DNA from: Aralia elata
Taxonomy: Eukaryota; Streptophyta; Magnoliopsida; Apiales; Araliaceae
Reading direction: 5' to 3'
Length of the DNA: 64,000 bases
Assembly (NCBI GenBank): GCA_034770075.1
Contig: JAVJAP010000352.1
Location: forward strand, 1 to 64,000
The notes below the pieces were generated by a model that did no database searches, was not told the origin of the DNA, and worked only from the letters and a program-made list of their open reading frames with translations. Positions 12,730 through 25,312 of the stretch are shown one piece after another. Each line of letters opens with the position of its first letter. The first letter of the stretch is position 1. Position numbers and translations under genes: made by a program.

Positions 12730-14377
12730 AAGTTCACCGGAACGTGGCTTTTGGCTAAGGAATACCCTTAAAAGGGGTTGTGAGTTTAGGAGAGGTTAAA
12801 ACTATCTCGCCCCTTCCTTATTGCGTCTTTAAATAGGAATTCCTTTAGTGATAGTATGTTAGCAGAGTGATCCTTGGACTTGAGATCATTCATACTATCT
12901 TGTTTGTATGGATTTATGATGAATTTATACTTTGACATGGTTCCCTTAAGCCCTTCTAGGGTATATCAAAGGGTTATGAAGTTGGGTATAATAAGTTATA
13001 CATGGAGATAGGTGAATGAATTCAACAAAGAATCTACCACTTCTAGTAAATAGGAGGAGAATGTCCTATGTGATTCGAATAAAATGACGACTCAGAAGTC
13101 TCTTGGCCAAAGCAAAAATGAAAATTAGAAACGGAGTTTCCTAATCTTGCATCTATCAGAGTTGTGCATTTTAGAAATCGCAAATACATATTATAATTAA
13201 ATAAAATAAGGACTTGAACAGCGTAATTCCATGTTCTTTATAGTGTTAATTGGGGACATTGTATTGGTTTTTGAAGCGATTGAATGTGTACGGTAAACTA
13301 TGTTACCTGAAAGGTTCTTTTATGATTAAATGTTGAAATCTATATTATCTAGGAAAGTCAGTTTGATTGCTAAGGGGGCTTACCTTTATTGTTAGAATCA
13401 AATATTATTTATTTAAATAAATTAAAATAGTTTAATTTATTGTAGTTTAAAATAAAGATTACGAATTGGTTCTAATTGATATTATTCAACAACCGGTGTT
13501 AATTAATGGAGAACCTAAAGGGTCACAACCGCAATAAGAAAATAAAATAATTGTATTTTAAGAAGTAAATGACATAATTGTACATATAAGTTAAATGTAC
13601 TTTAATTTATGTCTATGGAGATAGAATAAATTAAATAAGCTTAATATTTATTATTTAATATTTTAGAAATATGAAATATAAAATTAATAAGAAGGAGTCT
13701 TATTATTATATATCTACTAATTACCTATTATTTAATTCCTAATAGGGATTGAGAATTAATTAATAGAAGTTACTCTCACATGAATTCCTAATTGGGATTA
13801 GGAGTTTAATTTTTAATTAAAGGAGTTTAATTAGAATTAGAAACCCTAATCCCTAAATAAGTTTAGGGATTAGGGTTTTCCTACATCTATAAATAAGATG
13901 AAGTGTCTTATCATAGATTAGGGAGTTATCACACTCTTAGCATAAAGAATTGTAAGCAGAGTAGCTTACCAATTTCTATAGAGATAGAAACTAGGGTTTT
14001 TGCCAACACCCATTCTTCTTTGAAACAAGTATTGATTCCTTGGTGGATCACCTCTAGAGGCCCAAACACCTTGGCGTGGCTTTAAATCGTTGATCAAAGG
14101 AAAGGAATTTTAATCGGTGAATTGGAATTCAAGGAGAACGCGAAGGAATTGGAGAGTGGAACTTGTACCTGATGGAAGCTAGAAATTCTACCAAGGGTAT
14201 AATTCTTGATTCTCCAATCTCTTTCAGTTGTAATTAATAAATTGTTGCATAAAGAAAGATCATGGGTGATGGTTTGTATAAAAACTTTGTATAAATCTAA
14301 GTTTGTATAAGCTGGCGGCTGATCCGCTTTATTAATGTAATTTTAATTGCATGTTTCGCAGTTATACAAACCTAACA
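12730..14377 (+). mobile_element. Partial copia LTR, from about one-fifth in to its 3' end, plus orientation
   Basis: It starts inside the LTR at TTCACCGGAACGTGGCT (equivalent to about 11706 of the preceding copy) and runs to the intact terminus TATACAAACCTAACA at 14371-14377. A TATA-like CTATAAATA lies at about 13887. No primer site follows; a reversed gypsy LTR piece does. Confidence 0.75.
13887..13895 (+). promoter_or_regulatory. Probable TATA box of the copia LTR promoter
   Basis: CTATAAATAAGA follows an AAACCCTAATCC-type stretch and is conserved at the same place in the other LTR copies. Examples are 23093-23101 (plus) and the reversed forms near 23794, 32115, 42409, 51114 and 62825. 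A conserved TATAAATA about 450 bases before the LTR end fits an LTR promoter. Confidence 0.55.
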
Positions 14378-15942
14378 AACAACATCTTATACTCGACTGA
14401 CCTAGTAACCTTTAAGGTTCATCATAACTGATTCCCAAACAAACTATAAAACTAAACAATCAGTTACACTTTGCACCATTAATATTACACCCAAACACAG
14501 TCAATTGAAATACCAATCCCTAGTACAGGAGAAAAATTTTCAAAGAAACAATCCCCACAAGAATAATCGGCAGCTCCGGTATACTTCGGAGTGGTTTCGA
14601 CATTGGCAGTTCCTTCCTTCTACGGTCCAAAAATAACCAATCGAAGCCAAGACATTCACATACTTGCTCTTCTCTCCCTATTCCTCTTTCTATCGCGAGT
14701 TTCTCTCTCTATTTGAACAGCAAAAATATGTTAGCAGCTTGGTTTAGGATTTTTGGGGCTCAATTTATAGGAAATTGTGTTACCTACCCAATTAAAAACG
14801 GGTATTACCCAAATTGAGTTCGTTAAGAACCCATCGGTAGGAGAGGGTGAGCCGTCGACTGATAGGTTACCCATCACCCATCCAAAACCTCTGTGACTTG
14901 TTCGACAGTAACCCCTTTCGAGCCACGCGTGCCCATCACCGGTCCAAATCGCCGTGGTCCGCGTGTTATCCTTTGGTGGGATTACCTGAAACGTACGAAC
15001 GCCCGGGGTCGCCCATGAGCCCTCCCACTTTTTTCGGCTGATCAATTCACAGCAATCGCCGGCGGCCTTCCTCCCATCTCTCGTTCACTGATTTGATTGA
15101 GGGTTTGGGTTGCTAGGTTTCGGCTAGCCTACTCCCTCGTCTTGATTGATCCCGATTTAGGAAGCTAGGGCCTTTGGATTCCCCTTCCGTTGCTCTGGCT
15201 TAACCCTCCTCTTTTTTCTCCCGTCAGTTTTTTTTTTTATATTTATTTTTTTTCCTATTCTGGTTGCTGAAGGGACTTTAGTCCTTGCCTCAGTTATCCC
15301 CAACTCTTATATTACCCACCAATTTCCCTATTTTAATTGGAAAATGGTCCCAACCCCGTTTGCCCTTTCGGGTTTGCACCGATTTCGAACCCGATTGCCC
15401 CAACAAGAAAAATAAATGAATAATTGGGATCGGCCCAAAATAGGAAATAAAAAGGGATCTGGGCTTAGTCCAATTTAAAAAATTTGGGTACAGCTACAAT
15501 AAAATAACAAAGAGAGTGGCCCAAATAAATTGATAAATCTCATGCTCTTATCATTTCAATTAAATAACTAATTCAATTAATTATTTATTTAAATATTTAT
15601 CTTCAACAAATAAATTCCGTCAAATTCGAATTTATTTAATCCGATATATAGGTAAAACATGGAATTTAATTATTAACTTTTCCCGAAATTTCTTGCCCAA
15701 TAATCAAATCTTATATGGGTTTGACTCACTAATTTATTCCACATCTATTAATGAGCCCCCCTATTTAATGCAGAGAAAATTTATTTGGGCCATAATATTT
15801 AGATATACATTGCAATAATAATACCTACATGGATTCCCCCGATTAAAGTTATTCGATAAAAAAATTGTTTGATAAAGTGCGAATTTCATATATCAAGATT
15901 AAATTTAATACAATGTTTTAAAAATTCCATGGGAACATTACA
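14378..15942 (-). repeat. Truncated gypsy LTR, minus orientation (5' part)
   Basis: On the minus strand it opens at 15942 with TGTAATGTTCCCATGG, like other gypsy LTR starts here. It then passes AT-rich sequence and a promoter-like CTATAAATTGAGCCCC near 14770, which matches the block at 270-310. It is cut at 14378 by the copia LTR end. The open stretch at 14731-15045 covers the region upstream of this promoter and is not judged a gene. Confidence 0.5.
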
Positions 15943-16173
15943 GATTTGGAGGTGAACTCGTTTACCTACTGTGGAAGCATGGTTGCTACAAGGGTATGAT
16001 TCTCCATTACTTTATCTCTTTTCGTTTTTAATTGATTAATTGGAATGCACATGGCATGATCATGGTGATGGTTTGTATGAAAATTTTAAAATCCATTTTT
16101 AATTGGACGCTTCGCGCACTATTTTATGTAAATATTGATGTGCATTGTTCCGCCGCTTATGTACAAACCTAAC
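15943..16173 (+). mobile_element. 3' end of the 5' LTR of copia element A
   Basis: The family LTR's last ~230 bases (from GATTTGGAGGTGAACTCG to TACAAACCTAACA) are followed directly by a primer-binding site. This is therefore what remains of element A's 5' LTR. Confidence 0.75.
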
Positions 16174-16189
16174 AGTGGGGCATCAGAGC
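16174..16189 (+). promoter_or_regulatory. Primer-binding site of copia element A
   Basis: GTGGGGCATCAGAGCC is a slightly altered form of GTGGTATCAGAGC. That is the initiator-methionine tRNA complement used by most plant copia elements. It lies immediately after the LTR. Confidence 0.7.
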
Positions 16190-18211
16190 CTAACCTTTGT
16201 GCTAAATTATCGATTATGATGGATTCCATGTGTGTATGGTATGCGGATTGGATCGGAATTTTTTTTGCGGCAGGATCTGTTTTTTCTGAATCTGCTACGC
16301 GGCGTTAGCTGCGCCGTTGTACAGTTTATTCTGGAGCGCAAGCCTATTGCCCAAACCAAGAAAAGTCATTTCTGGGAGTTCAAGCGCTAGCTGCGACCGT
16401 ATTTCCCAGTTCATTCTGGGCCGCAAGCTGCGGCTGGATAGCAGAATCCCCGAAAAAAATAATTTTTCCTTCAATTACAAATAAATATTTTATTTAATAA
16501 GGAATATAATTTAGAATAAAGGAGTTTATATTCATATATGGAATATGAATTCCATGTTTCCTAGGAATTAAATGAGTTTATTCACATATGGAATATGAAT
16601 TCCATGTTTCCATTAAAAATAAAGATGTTTATTGTTGAATAAGGAATATGATTCAACATATTTTATTTTTCAACAATTTTTAAAGGTTAAAATAAAAGAG
16701 GTTCTGTTTTTGAACTTGAAAGTGGATTCCATGTTAATTAAAATAAAAGGAGTTTCATTTGTGATTTGGGGAATTTGATTAAAAATAAAGGAGTTTATTT
16801 TTATTCAAAACTTGGATAAAATAAAATAAATAAGTTTATTATGATTTAATATGTTTGATTGGTTCAAAATAAAGGAGTTTATTTGTTTTTTCAAAATTTG
16901 GATTTCTAGTAAACTTTATACATTGCCCATTAATTGATATCAATGCATTATATGGAATGGTTTTATTATTTCTATGAGGATGAATGTTATTTATTGATAC
17001 ATATAGCAGATATGTATGATAATAAATAGGGATTGATTATGGAACTACTGACCAATGTGTGATTGGATGTTATTTTAGTGGATGCTCTGGAATGAATGGG
17101 TTTTTATAAATTGGGGTCTGCGTACCCCTCGTCTTCTCTAGTTTTTTTTTGTTGTTGATGTTATAATTCTATTTCCTCCTATGTACCTCCCCTTAACTGC
17201 TGATCAAGGTTTCTATTTATTGTAAATAATTTTTGTAATAGGACTAGTTAGAATTAATTTTTGAAGAATTGGAGGACAAAGGAGGTAAAGGAAGCGCTTG
17301 AAGACCCGTTTGTAATGGAGCCCGGGTTTTTAAATGTAATATAGATTATTCATATTTAATTTTGTTCTTGTCTCACTAGGGTTTGACCTTTTGGATTTCC
17401 ACTTGGTGGCTCTATTGAACCAAACTATAGCAATAAAAGTCCATAATCAATCCGAGTAGAATATAGTATTCTATATGTGCATGCTTACTATGTATATATT
17501 ATATATTATACAACATGCTTCGCATGTTAAATAATATGACGCGTATTTTATATATATATATATGTGTATGCGCGCTAAACAAGATGAGACAAATAATAAC
17601 AAACCCTCAAAGAAATTATATTAAGTCCTAAGCGTTCAAAGATATTTGGAATATCGAACGTCGCCTTCTAGCATGGTAAAACGATAGAGTATTAAATATT
17701 TAATATGAGTTTGTTGTGCATACACAAGGCGAGTATTAAATATTTAAGATGTTGTTTTATCACATTTGATGCTTCTAAAGGAATTGAACATTACTGCTTT
17801 GTTGTGCACACACAAGGGCGGTCTTTTTCTCTTCCACATATAATGGAAGTAATAGGTTGGACTTAACTTAGATTATTTTAGTTCGGATGTGTACACATTG
17901 ACTATTATAATCTAAGAGGCAAAATACAAAGAGTTACATAGTGATGTAATTGACAATAGTTGTCTACCTATTTATTTATATATAGTTTGTTGTGCACACA
18001 TAAGGCTATATACATTTGAAATGTGATCCTTATTCTCACTAGCAAATCTTTAATTAGATTTGCTGTACTATATAATGAGGGTAATATAGTTTGATGAAAA
18101 AGTGAGAGGTACCAATTTAAAATAAAGACCTAATTTATTTTGGTAATTATTTAATAAATGAATGTATGCTGAAATATTGTTAAACTACAAATTCATTTAT
18201 AGAATTTTACA
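16190..18211 (+). other. Untranslated leader of copia element A
   Basis: About 2.0 kb between primer site and gag with no open frame. It has three zones. A GC-rich zone with repeated AGTT(T/C)ATTCTGG blocks lies at 16300-16450. A zone of repeated AATAAAGGAGTTTATT units, each next to short inverted GGAAT...ATTCC arms, lies at 16500-16900. A zone with three copies of TTGTTGTGCAYACA lies at 17700-18010. The same order is found in element B (35621-37725), so this is a family trait. Confidence 0.65.
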
Positions 18212-19060
18212 ATGTCTAATTTACTATCACTGCGGAGCATATTAGATGCTAATTAACCGGACCAAATTACACGGACTAGTTAAGGAATTTTAGAATAGTT
18301 CTCAAGGCTGAAAAGCTATCTTATGTCCTTAATACGCTTATCCCTGCAATGGTTGCAGACAATACCTCTGAGGAAAAGATTGCTACTTTTAGAAAGTGGC
18401 AAGATGATGCACAGTTGGCTCAATGCATCAAGCTCACATCCATGAATAACGAGCTTCAGCGTCAGCATGAAACTATGGATGCTCCTACTATACTCCTGCA
18501 CCTTCAAGGAGTTGAAGGGTAAGGAAAGTAGGACTATTAGATATCAGATATCTAAGGAGAGCTCTTCCGATCTAGAATAACCGATGGCACTATAGTATAG
18601 ACAAATGTCCCTCAAAATGATCAATCTGATTGAACAATTGGGATAACTGGGTTTTAATGGATGGAGAGTTGATCCAAGATTTGATCTTGCAATCACTTCC
18701 GGACTCTTTCTCACAAATTATTGTGAATTTCCACGATGAACAAGCTATTATGTCAGCCTGCCTGGAGTTGCTTAAACATGTTGAAAACCGTTTTAAAGAG
18801 TCACTTTCCAACCAAGAAAGACCAAGTTTTACTGGTAGATGATTCTTCCAAGAAGCGGAAGAGGGCCAAGGATCTTCTTAAAAGAAGAACAATTCAAAGA
18901 AGGTAAATAGAAAGGCAAAAATAAAGGACAATAAGAACAAGACTGATGCAGATAGCAAAGGAATTTGCTTCCACTACAATAAGCCTGGATACTGGAAAGG
19001 AAAACTGTAAGGAGAATCTTACAGAGGGTAACCAGAAGAAGCTTAGTGAAGCTTCGGTTA
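18212..19060 (+). pseudogene. Copia gag, element A (broken)
   Basis: The ATG at 18212 opens a frame beginning MSNLLSLRSILDA. Copia gag features follow in shifting frames: a FLKAEKLSYVL-like stretch (rIVLKAEKLSYVL, about 18295), AMVADNTSEEKIATFRKWQ (about 18345-18405), and a nucleocapsid knuckle CFHYNKPGYWKG near 18965. In the knuckle the second cysteine is tyrosine. Frameshifts and a stop after the knuckle show that no functional Gag is made. Confidence 0.75.
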
Positions 19061-21690
19061 CAGATATAGGTTTATTCATGATTAAAAATAAATCTTTCTG
19101 TAAAGTCAAGGTTCTACTTGGGTATTGGATACCGGCTGTAGTTCTCACATATACAATCCAATGCAGAGACTAAGCAGAAGTAAAAAGCGAAACAAAGAGT
19201 AAGTAATCTTATGTGTGGGAATAGAGCAAAGGTTGCTGCATTAACCATAGGAACCTTATAGTTTTAGCATAGCCTACGGACAAGTCTATTAAGTTAATAA
19301 GTTGTTATTATGTTTCTGTTCTCATTAGAAAACATTATTTCTTTCCGTTGTTGGACAAGGAAGGTTGTGTTATTATATTTAAGAACAATTGTTGTTCTAT
19401 TTATAATGATAATGTTTTATTTTGAAACTGTAAGATTACTTGATAGACTTTGTATACTTGACTTACATGAAAAATAATTTTACAAATTGAACAAACTAGT
19501 AAAAGAAAAAGGATATGGTCATTCAAAGAGTTGAATGTGTGTATTTGATGAAATACAAGTCTGAATCATTTGAAATGTTCAAAGAATTTAGAAGTGAAAC
19601 AAATTGGCAAGTATTAAGATTCTTTGATCAGATCGAAGAAAGAATACTTCTACAATGAGTTTCTAGATCATCTCAAAATGGTATTTTCTCATAATGGAAA
19701 CCTCCTGATACGCAATAATTGATTGGTGTATCTAAAAGAAGAAATTGTACCTTGTTAGAAAATGGTGCAGTCCATACTGATTTTTACTGAGGGTTATACC
19801 CTAGAAACGACTTGCATATCTACAAAATAAGGTAACCTCAAAAATCTGGCCCCAAGACTCCATAAAGGTTTATGGATAGGGAGGATTCCCATTCTTAAGT
19901 ATATTTAAGATAAGGGGTTGTCCAACTTATGTGAAAATGTTTTCAAAGATAAGTTTGGGACAAAAAATTTGACAAGTACAGACTTGTGGGATTATCCTAA
20001 AGAAAGTGTAGGGTATTAATTACTATAATCCTACACGCTGCCTTCTTAGATAAAGGTGTTTATCATTAAAGGAGCTAGTGGGAGGGTAATAGATCTTGAA
20101 GGAGTTCAAGAACCACAAAGCACTTTAAGTCGAACCGAGGAACCTGTAGATAGAACCTATTGTACCACAACCGAATCATAAATCTGGAACAGTAACCCGA
20201 AGATACCTGGGAGGTATGGATTTATCATAGAGGATGATGATGAGGTACGCATCATAGAGGATGATGATCCAGTTATATATGATGAGGGTATGAGTAGTAG
20301 ACACTCAGAGAAATAGCAGATGACCATGAAATCCAGAATGGACTCCATGTATGAGAACCAAGTATAGACTCTGGTTACTCCACAAAAGGGCATAGTGCCT
20401 AGAGGGTGAATATGGGTCTTTAAGTGAAAGACTGGGGCAAATGGCATGGTGGAGACCTATAAGACCAGACATGTTTAAAAGGTTTTTTCAAGTCAAGGAG
20501 TTGACTGTAAATAAAACCTTATTACCCCACGGTAATGCTCAAGTCCATTTGGATTTTGCTTGTGATTGCAGCTTATTACGAAAATCTGCAAAATGGATGT
20601 GGAGACATCCTTCCTCAATGAAGACTTGAGGAGAATGTATGTATGATACAACCAGAGGAATTTATTTCAAAGGTTGAAGCAAATCATGTTTTAAGCTACA
20701 ATGATCCATTTATGGATTGAAGCAAACTTCTCAAAGATGGAACATTCATTTTGATGAGACAATCAAAAGAGTTTGATTTTATCAAAAATGAGAATGAACC
20801 TTGTGTGTACAAAAGGGTCAGTGGGAGCGCTGTGAAATTCTTGGTATTATATGTTGATATACTACTGACAAGGAATAACACACCAATGCTACAATCAGTA
20901 AAGATAAAAATTGGTCTAAACATTCCTCCATGAATGACTTGGGAGGAACATCCTATAAATTGGGGATACAAATCTATATAGATAGATTTAAAAGGATGCT
21001 CGGCTTACCCAATGAATGTATATTCATTCGATGCTAAAGGCGTTTAGCATGACAAACTCCAAGAGAGGTCTCATAATGATGAGCCATGGAGTGTATCTCT
21101 CTAAAATTGTCCGCAATTGAAAGAGAGATCGCATGAGTTACTATCATGTATGCAATGAATATACTAAGCCTGATGTTGATCAGTCATATTCTGGAGAAGA
21201 TCACTGTAAGACAGTGATAAACATCTTTAAGTACTTATCCGGTACTGAAGATGTGATCATGATTCATGGTAGGTCTGAATTAAAAACTAGAAGGTTAGAC
21301 AGACTCAAGTTTTTCAGACTGACCAAGACGATAACAAATCCACTTTAAGGTAAATCGTTACCTTGAAAGGTGGTGCAGTGAATTGGAAAGGTTCCAAACA
21401 GCAAAGTGTTGTTTGGTTTAGTGGACAAAGATAAAGTATATAGCTGTAAATGAAGCTGCAAGTTGATTGTTTGGATGAAAAGTTCATTACAGATCTAGGA
21501 ATTGTTCCTTAGTCTCATCTTATATTCAAACATGTCTTGCGGCACTTTCATTTGATTAATGGAATCATTGAAAGAGGAGAAATCACTATAGAGATAGTGG
21601 ACTCTAAAGAACAACCTTGCATATCCATTTACTGAAGCTTTATCCAAACAGCAGGATGATCGTCCACTTAGAGAAGAAGGGGTATTAGAT
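19061..21690 (+). pseudogene. Copia pol, element A (protease-integrase-RT-RNase H, broken)
   Basis: Order seen: the protease active-site region reads WVLDTGCSSHI near 19118-19155. Integrase fragments follow (LHKGLWIG near 19860). Reverse transcriptase runs from about 20410 to 20960 (IYGLKQTS near 20710, NENEPCVYKRVSGSAVKFLVLYVD at 20787-20860, in pieces). The catalytic YVDD has lost one Asp (YVDILL). RNase H with its KALSKQ-type ending lies at 21170-21690. The protease-integrase-RT order defines Ty1/copia. Many stops and frameshifts are present, so it is inactive. Confidence 0.8.
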
Positions 21691-21723
21691 ACCAAGACGA
21701 TTGGGTTTAGGGCACGTGGGAGA

Positions 21724-23369
21724 TAGAAAGTAGTATCCACACAATCAATCATATTTGATATGGTGTAGCATATACTTTGTAATCTTATTCGATTGTTAAA
21801 GGCATTTTACTTTATCTACATAGTGCTGTTATAATTAAATGTGATAAACCCATAGTTTTGAGCAATGATTTTAGGAATCATGATGGTGATCATGCTAATG
21901 AGATCTAAATTCTAGATAGCTCATAAACAAAAATCGTTTCCTAATCAATGGATTACTAAAAAGGGGATTAGTGAATCCGGATAGATTAGTTACATACGTT
22001 ACTTGCTCTTATAAAGAGGATGATTGATCTCATAATCATTTGTGTGGAGACACTAAAGCAAGTATGTAGGTGCTTATTAGAGAATAAGTTCATTGAACGT
22101 GGCTCGCTAAGGAATACCTAATGGAGTTTTAACTCGCCTGTCAATAGGAATTCCTCTAGTGATAGTAGTACAAGTGATCCTTGGACTTGAGATCATCATA
22201 GTATCTTGTGTGTGATGAGTTATAATTTGACATGACCCTTAAGACCCTTAGGGTATATCAAAGGGTATGATTGGGTATAACAAGTTATACATGGAAATAG
22301 GTGAATGATCAACAAAGAATCTACCACTTCTAGTAAAAGGAGAGAATGTCCTATGTGATTCGATAAATGACGACTCAGAAGTCCTTTGGCCAAAGCAGAA
22401 TGAAATTAGAAAGGAGTTTCTAATTTGCATTAATCAGAGTTGTGCATTTGAGAATCGAAATATATATAATTAAATAAAATAAGACTTGACAGTAAATCCG
22501 TGTCTTATATTTAATTGGGATGTTGTATGGTAGAAGGATTGAATTGTACGGTAACTATGCACTGAAAGGTTCTTTTGTGATTAATGTTGAAATCTATATT
22601 ATCTAGAAGGTCGTTGATCGTTAAGGGCGCTTACCCTTATTGTAGAATAAATATTATTTATTTAAATGAATTAAATAGTTTAATTTATTTATTTAAATAA
22701 GATTAGAATTGTTCTAATTGATTTATTCACAACCGGATTAATATGGAGAACCTAAAGGGTCAAACCGCAAACGAAAAATATTTATTTAAGAATTAAATGA
22801 CATAATTGTAATAATAAGTTAAGTGTATTTAATTTAATATATGGAGATAGAATAAATTAAATAGCTTAATACTTATTATTTAATATTTTAGAAATATTAA
22901 ATACAAATTAATAAGAGGAGTCTTATTATTATTATTACTATTACTATTATTTAATTCCTAATAAGGATTGAGAATTAATTAATAAAAGTACTCTCTCATA
23001 AATTCCTAATTGGATTAGGAGTTTAATTAATTACAGGAGTTTAATTAAAATAAAAACCCTAGTCCTAAATAGTTTAGGAGGGTTCCCTATATCTATAAAT
23101 AAGAGGGGTCTTATCATGATTTAGGGTTAGACAGTTACACACTCTTCCATAAGAATTGGAGAGGGTGGAGAGTACTTGCAATTTCTATAGAGATAGAAAC
23201 TAGGGTTTTGCCAACACCCATCTTCTTGAACAACTATTATTCCTTGGTGGATCACCTCTAGAGGCCAAACACTTGGGTGGCTAACGTTGATCAAAGGAAG
23301 GAATTTAATCGGTGGAATTCAAGGAGAACGCGAAGGATTTGGAGGTGAACTCATACCTGTGGAAGCATA
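21724..23369 (+). mobile_element. 3' LTR of copia element A, first part
   Basis: It follows a short purine run (GTGGGAGATAGAAAG) that stands for the polypurine tract. It is a cleaner copy of the family LTR than those at 11-14 kb and 31-36 kb. It is interrupted at GAAGCATA by a reversed LTR and continues at 25137. A TATA-like CTATAAATAAGAG lies at 23093-23105. Confidence 0.8.
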
Positions 23370-25136
23370 TGTTAGGTTTTGTATATAACGCAAGCATGCA
23401 ATCAAAATATATAAATAGAGCGGAAGCGCGATAAAGCAGATTTTAAAATTTTATACAAATCATCACCATGATCAATCTATGTGCTCAATTAACGATATAA
23501 GCGAAAGAGAAAGAGAATAAGAATTATACCTCGTAGATCAAAGCTTCCTCGGGTACAAGTTCAACTCCCGGTCCTTCGCGTTCTCCTCGGAATTCCACCA
23601 ATTAAATTCCTTTGCTTGATCAACGTTAGCCACCCAAGTGTTTAGCCTCTTGAGGTGATCCACCAAGGAAGAATAGGTATTCAAGAAGTTGGGTATTGGC
23701 AAAACCCTATTTTCTATCTCTATAGAAAATAGTAAGTACTCTCCACAATCTAATACAAGAGTGTGCAACCCTAATCTATGATAAGACTCCTCTTATTTAT
23801 AGATATAGGAAAACCCTTCCCTAAACTATTTAGGATTAGGGTTTTATTATAATTAAACTCCTTTAATTAATTATGCTCCTAATCCAATTAGGAATTCATG
23901 GGAGAGTACTTCTATTAATTAATTCTCAATCCCTATTAGGAATTAAATAATAGTAATAGTAATAATAATAATAAGACTCCTCTTATTAATTTATATTGAA
24001 TATTTTTAAAATATTAAATAATAAATATTAAGCTATTTAATTTATTCTATCTCCATAGATTAAATTAAATACACTTAACTTATTATTACAATTATGCCAT
24101 TTACTTCTTAAATAAATATTTTTCTTTTGCAGTGTGACCCTTTAGGTTCTCCATATTAAACCGGTTGTGAATAAATCAATTAGAACAATTCTAATCTTAT
24201 TTAAATAAATAAATTAAACTATTTAATTCATTTAAATAAATAATATTTATTCTACAATAAGGGTAAGCGCCCTTAACGATCAACGACCTTCTAGATAATA
24301 TAGATTTCAACATTAATCACAAAAGAACCTTTCAGTGCATAGTTACCGTACAATTCAATCCTTCTACCATACAACGTCCCAATTAAATATAAGAACACGG
24401 ATTTACTGTCAAGTCTTATTTTATTTAATTATATGTATTTCGATTCCCAAATGCACAACTCTAAATAATGCAAATTAGAAACTCCTTTCTAATTTCATTC
24501 TGCCTTGGCCAAGGACTACTGAGTTGTCATTTATCGAATCACATAGGACATTTCATCTTTTACTAGACGAGGTAGATTCTTTGTTGATCATTCACCTATA
24601 TCCATGTACAACTAATTATACCCAACCATATCCTTTGATATACTTAGAAGGTCTTAAGGGACATGTCAAAGTATAACTCATCACACACAAGATAACTATG
24701 ATGATCTCAAGTCCAAGGATCACTTGTACTACTATCACTAGAGGAATTTCTATTGACAGGCGAGAGTAAAACTCCATTAGGTATTTCTTAGCGAGCCACG
24801 TTCAGTGAACTTATTCTCCAATAAGCACCTACATACTAGCTTTAGTGTCTCCACACAAATGATTATGAGATCAATCATCCTCTTCCTAAGAGCAATCAAC
24901 GTATGTACTAATCTATCCAGATTCACTAATCCCCTTTTTAATAATCCAACGATTAGGAACAATTTTAGTTTGTGAGCTATCTTGAATTTAGATCTCCTTA
25001 GCATGATCACCATCATGATTCTAAAAGCATTGCTCAAAACTACGGGTTTATCACATTTAATATCCAACACTATAAGATTACAAAGTATATGCTACATTAT
25101 ATCAAATATGATTGGCTTGTGTGCATACTACTTTCA
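23370..25136 (-). mobile_element. Solo copia LTR inserted in reverse in element A's 3' LTR
   Basis: The 1,767-base copy runs from TGTTAGG to CTACTTTCA. The host LTR sequence GGAAGCAT...GGTTCTACAAGGG is split exactly at its ends, with GCATA before and GCATG after. This is a 5-bp target duplication with one mismatch. No internal sequence is left, so the element was reduced to a solo LTR. It is younger than element A. Confidence 0.85.
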
Positions 25137-25312
25137 GCATGGTTCTACAAGGGTATGATTCTCATACTTTATCTCTTTCGTTTAATTGATAATTGAGCAC
25201 ATGGATGATCATGGTGATGGTTTGTATACAAAATTTTAAAATTCGTTTTTATTGCGCTTCCGCACTATTTATGTAAATTGATTGCATGTTCGCGCTATGT
25301 ACAAAGCTAACA
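25137..25312 (+). mobile_element. 3' LTR of copia element A, last part
   Basis: It resumes at GCATGGTTCTACAAGGGTAT and ends at 25312 (ACAAAGCTAACA, altered from ACAAACCTAACA). Together with 21724-23369 it makes a full LTR of about 1.82 kb. Confidence 0.8.

Noticed and set aside
14731..15045. 104-codon minus frame with its plus-strand partner
   Set aside because: It lies in the GC-richer region upstream of a gypsy LTR promoter. The related LTR at 1-300 does not preserve the frame.
18316..18811. Minus-strand frames over copia gag
   Set aside because: They are antisense to the recognisable gag of element A.
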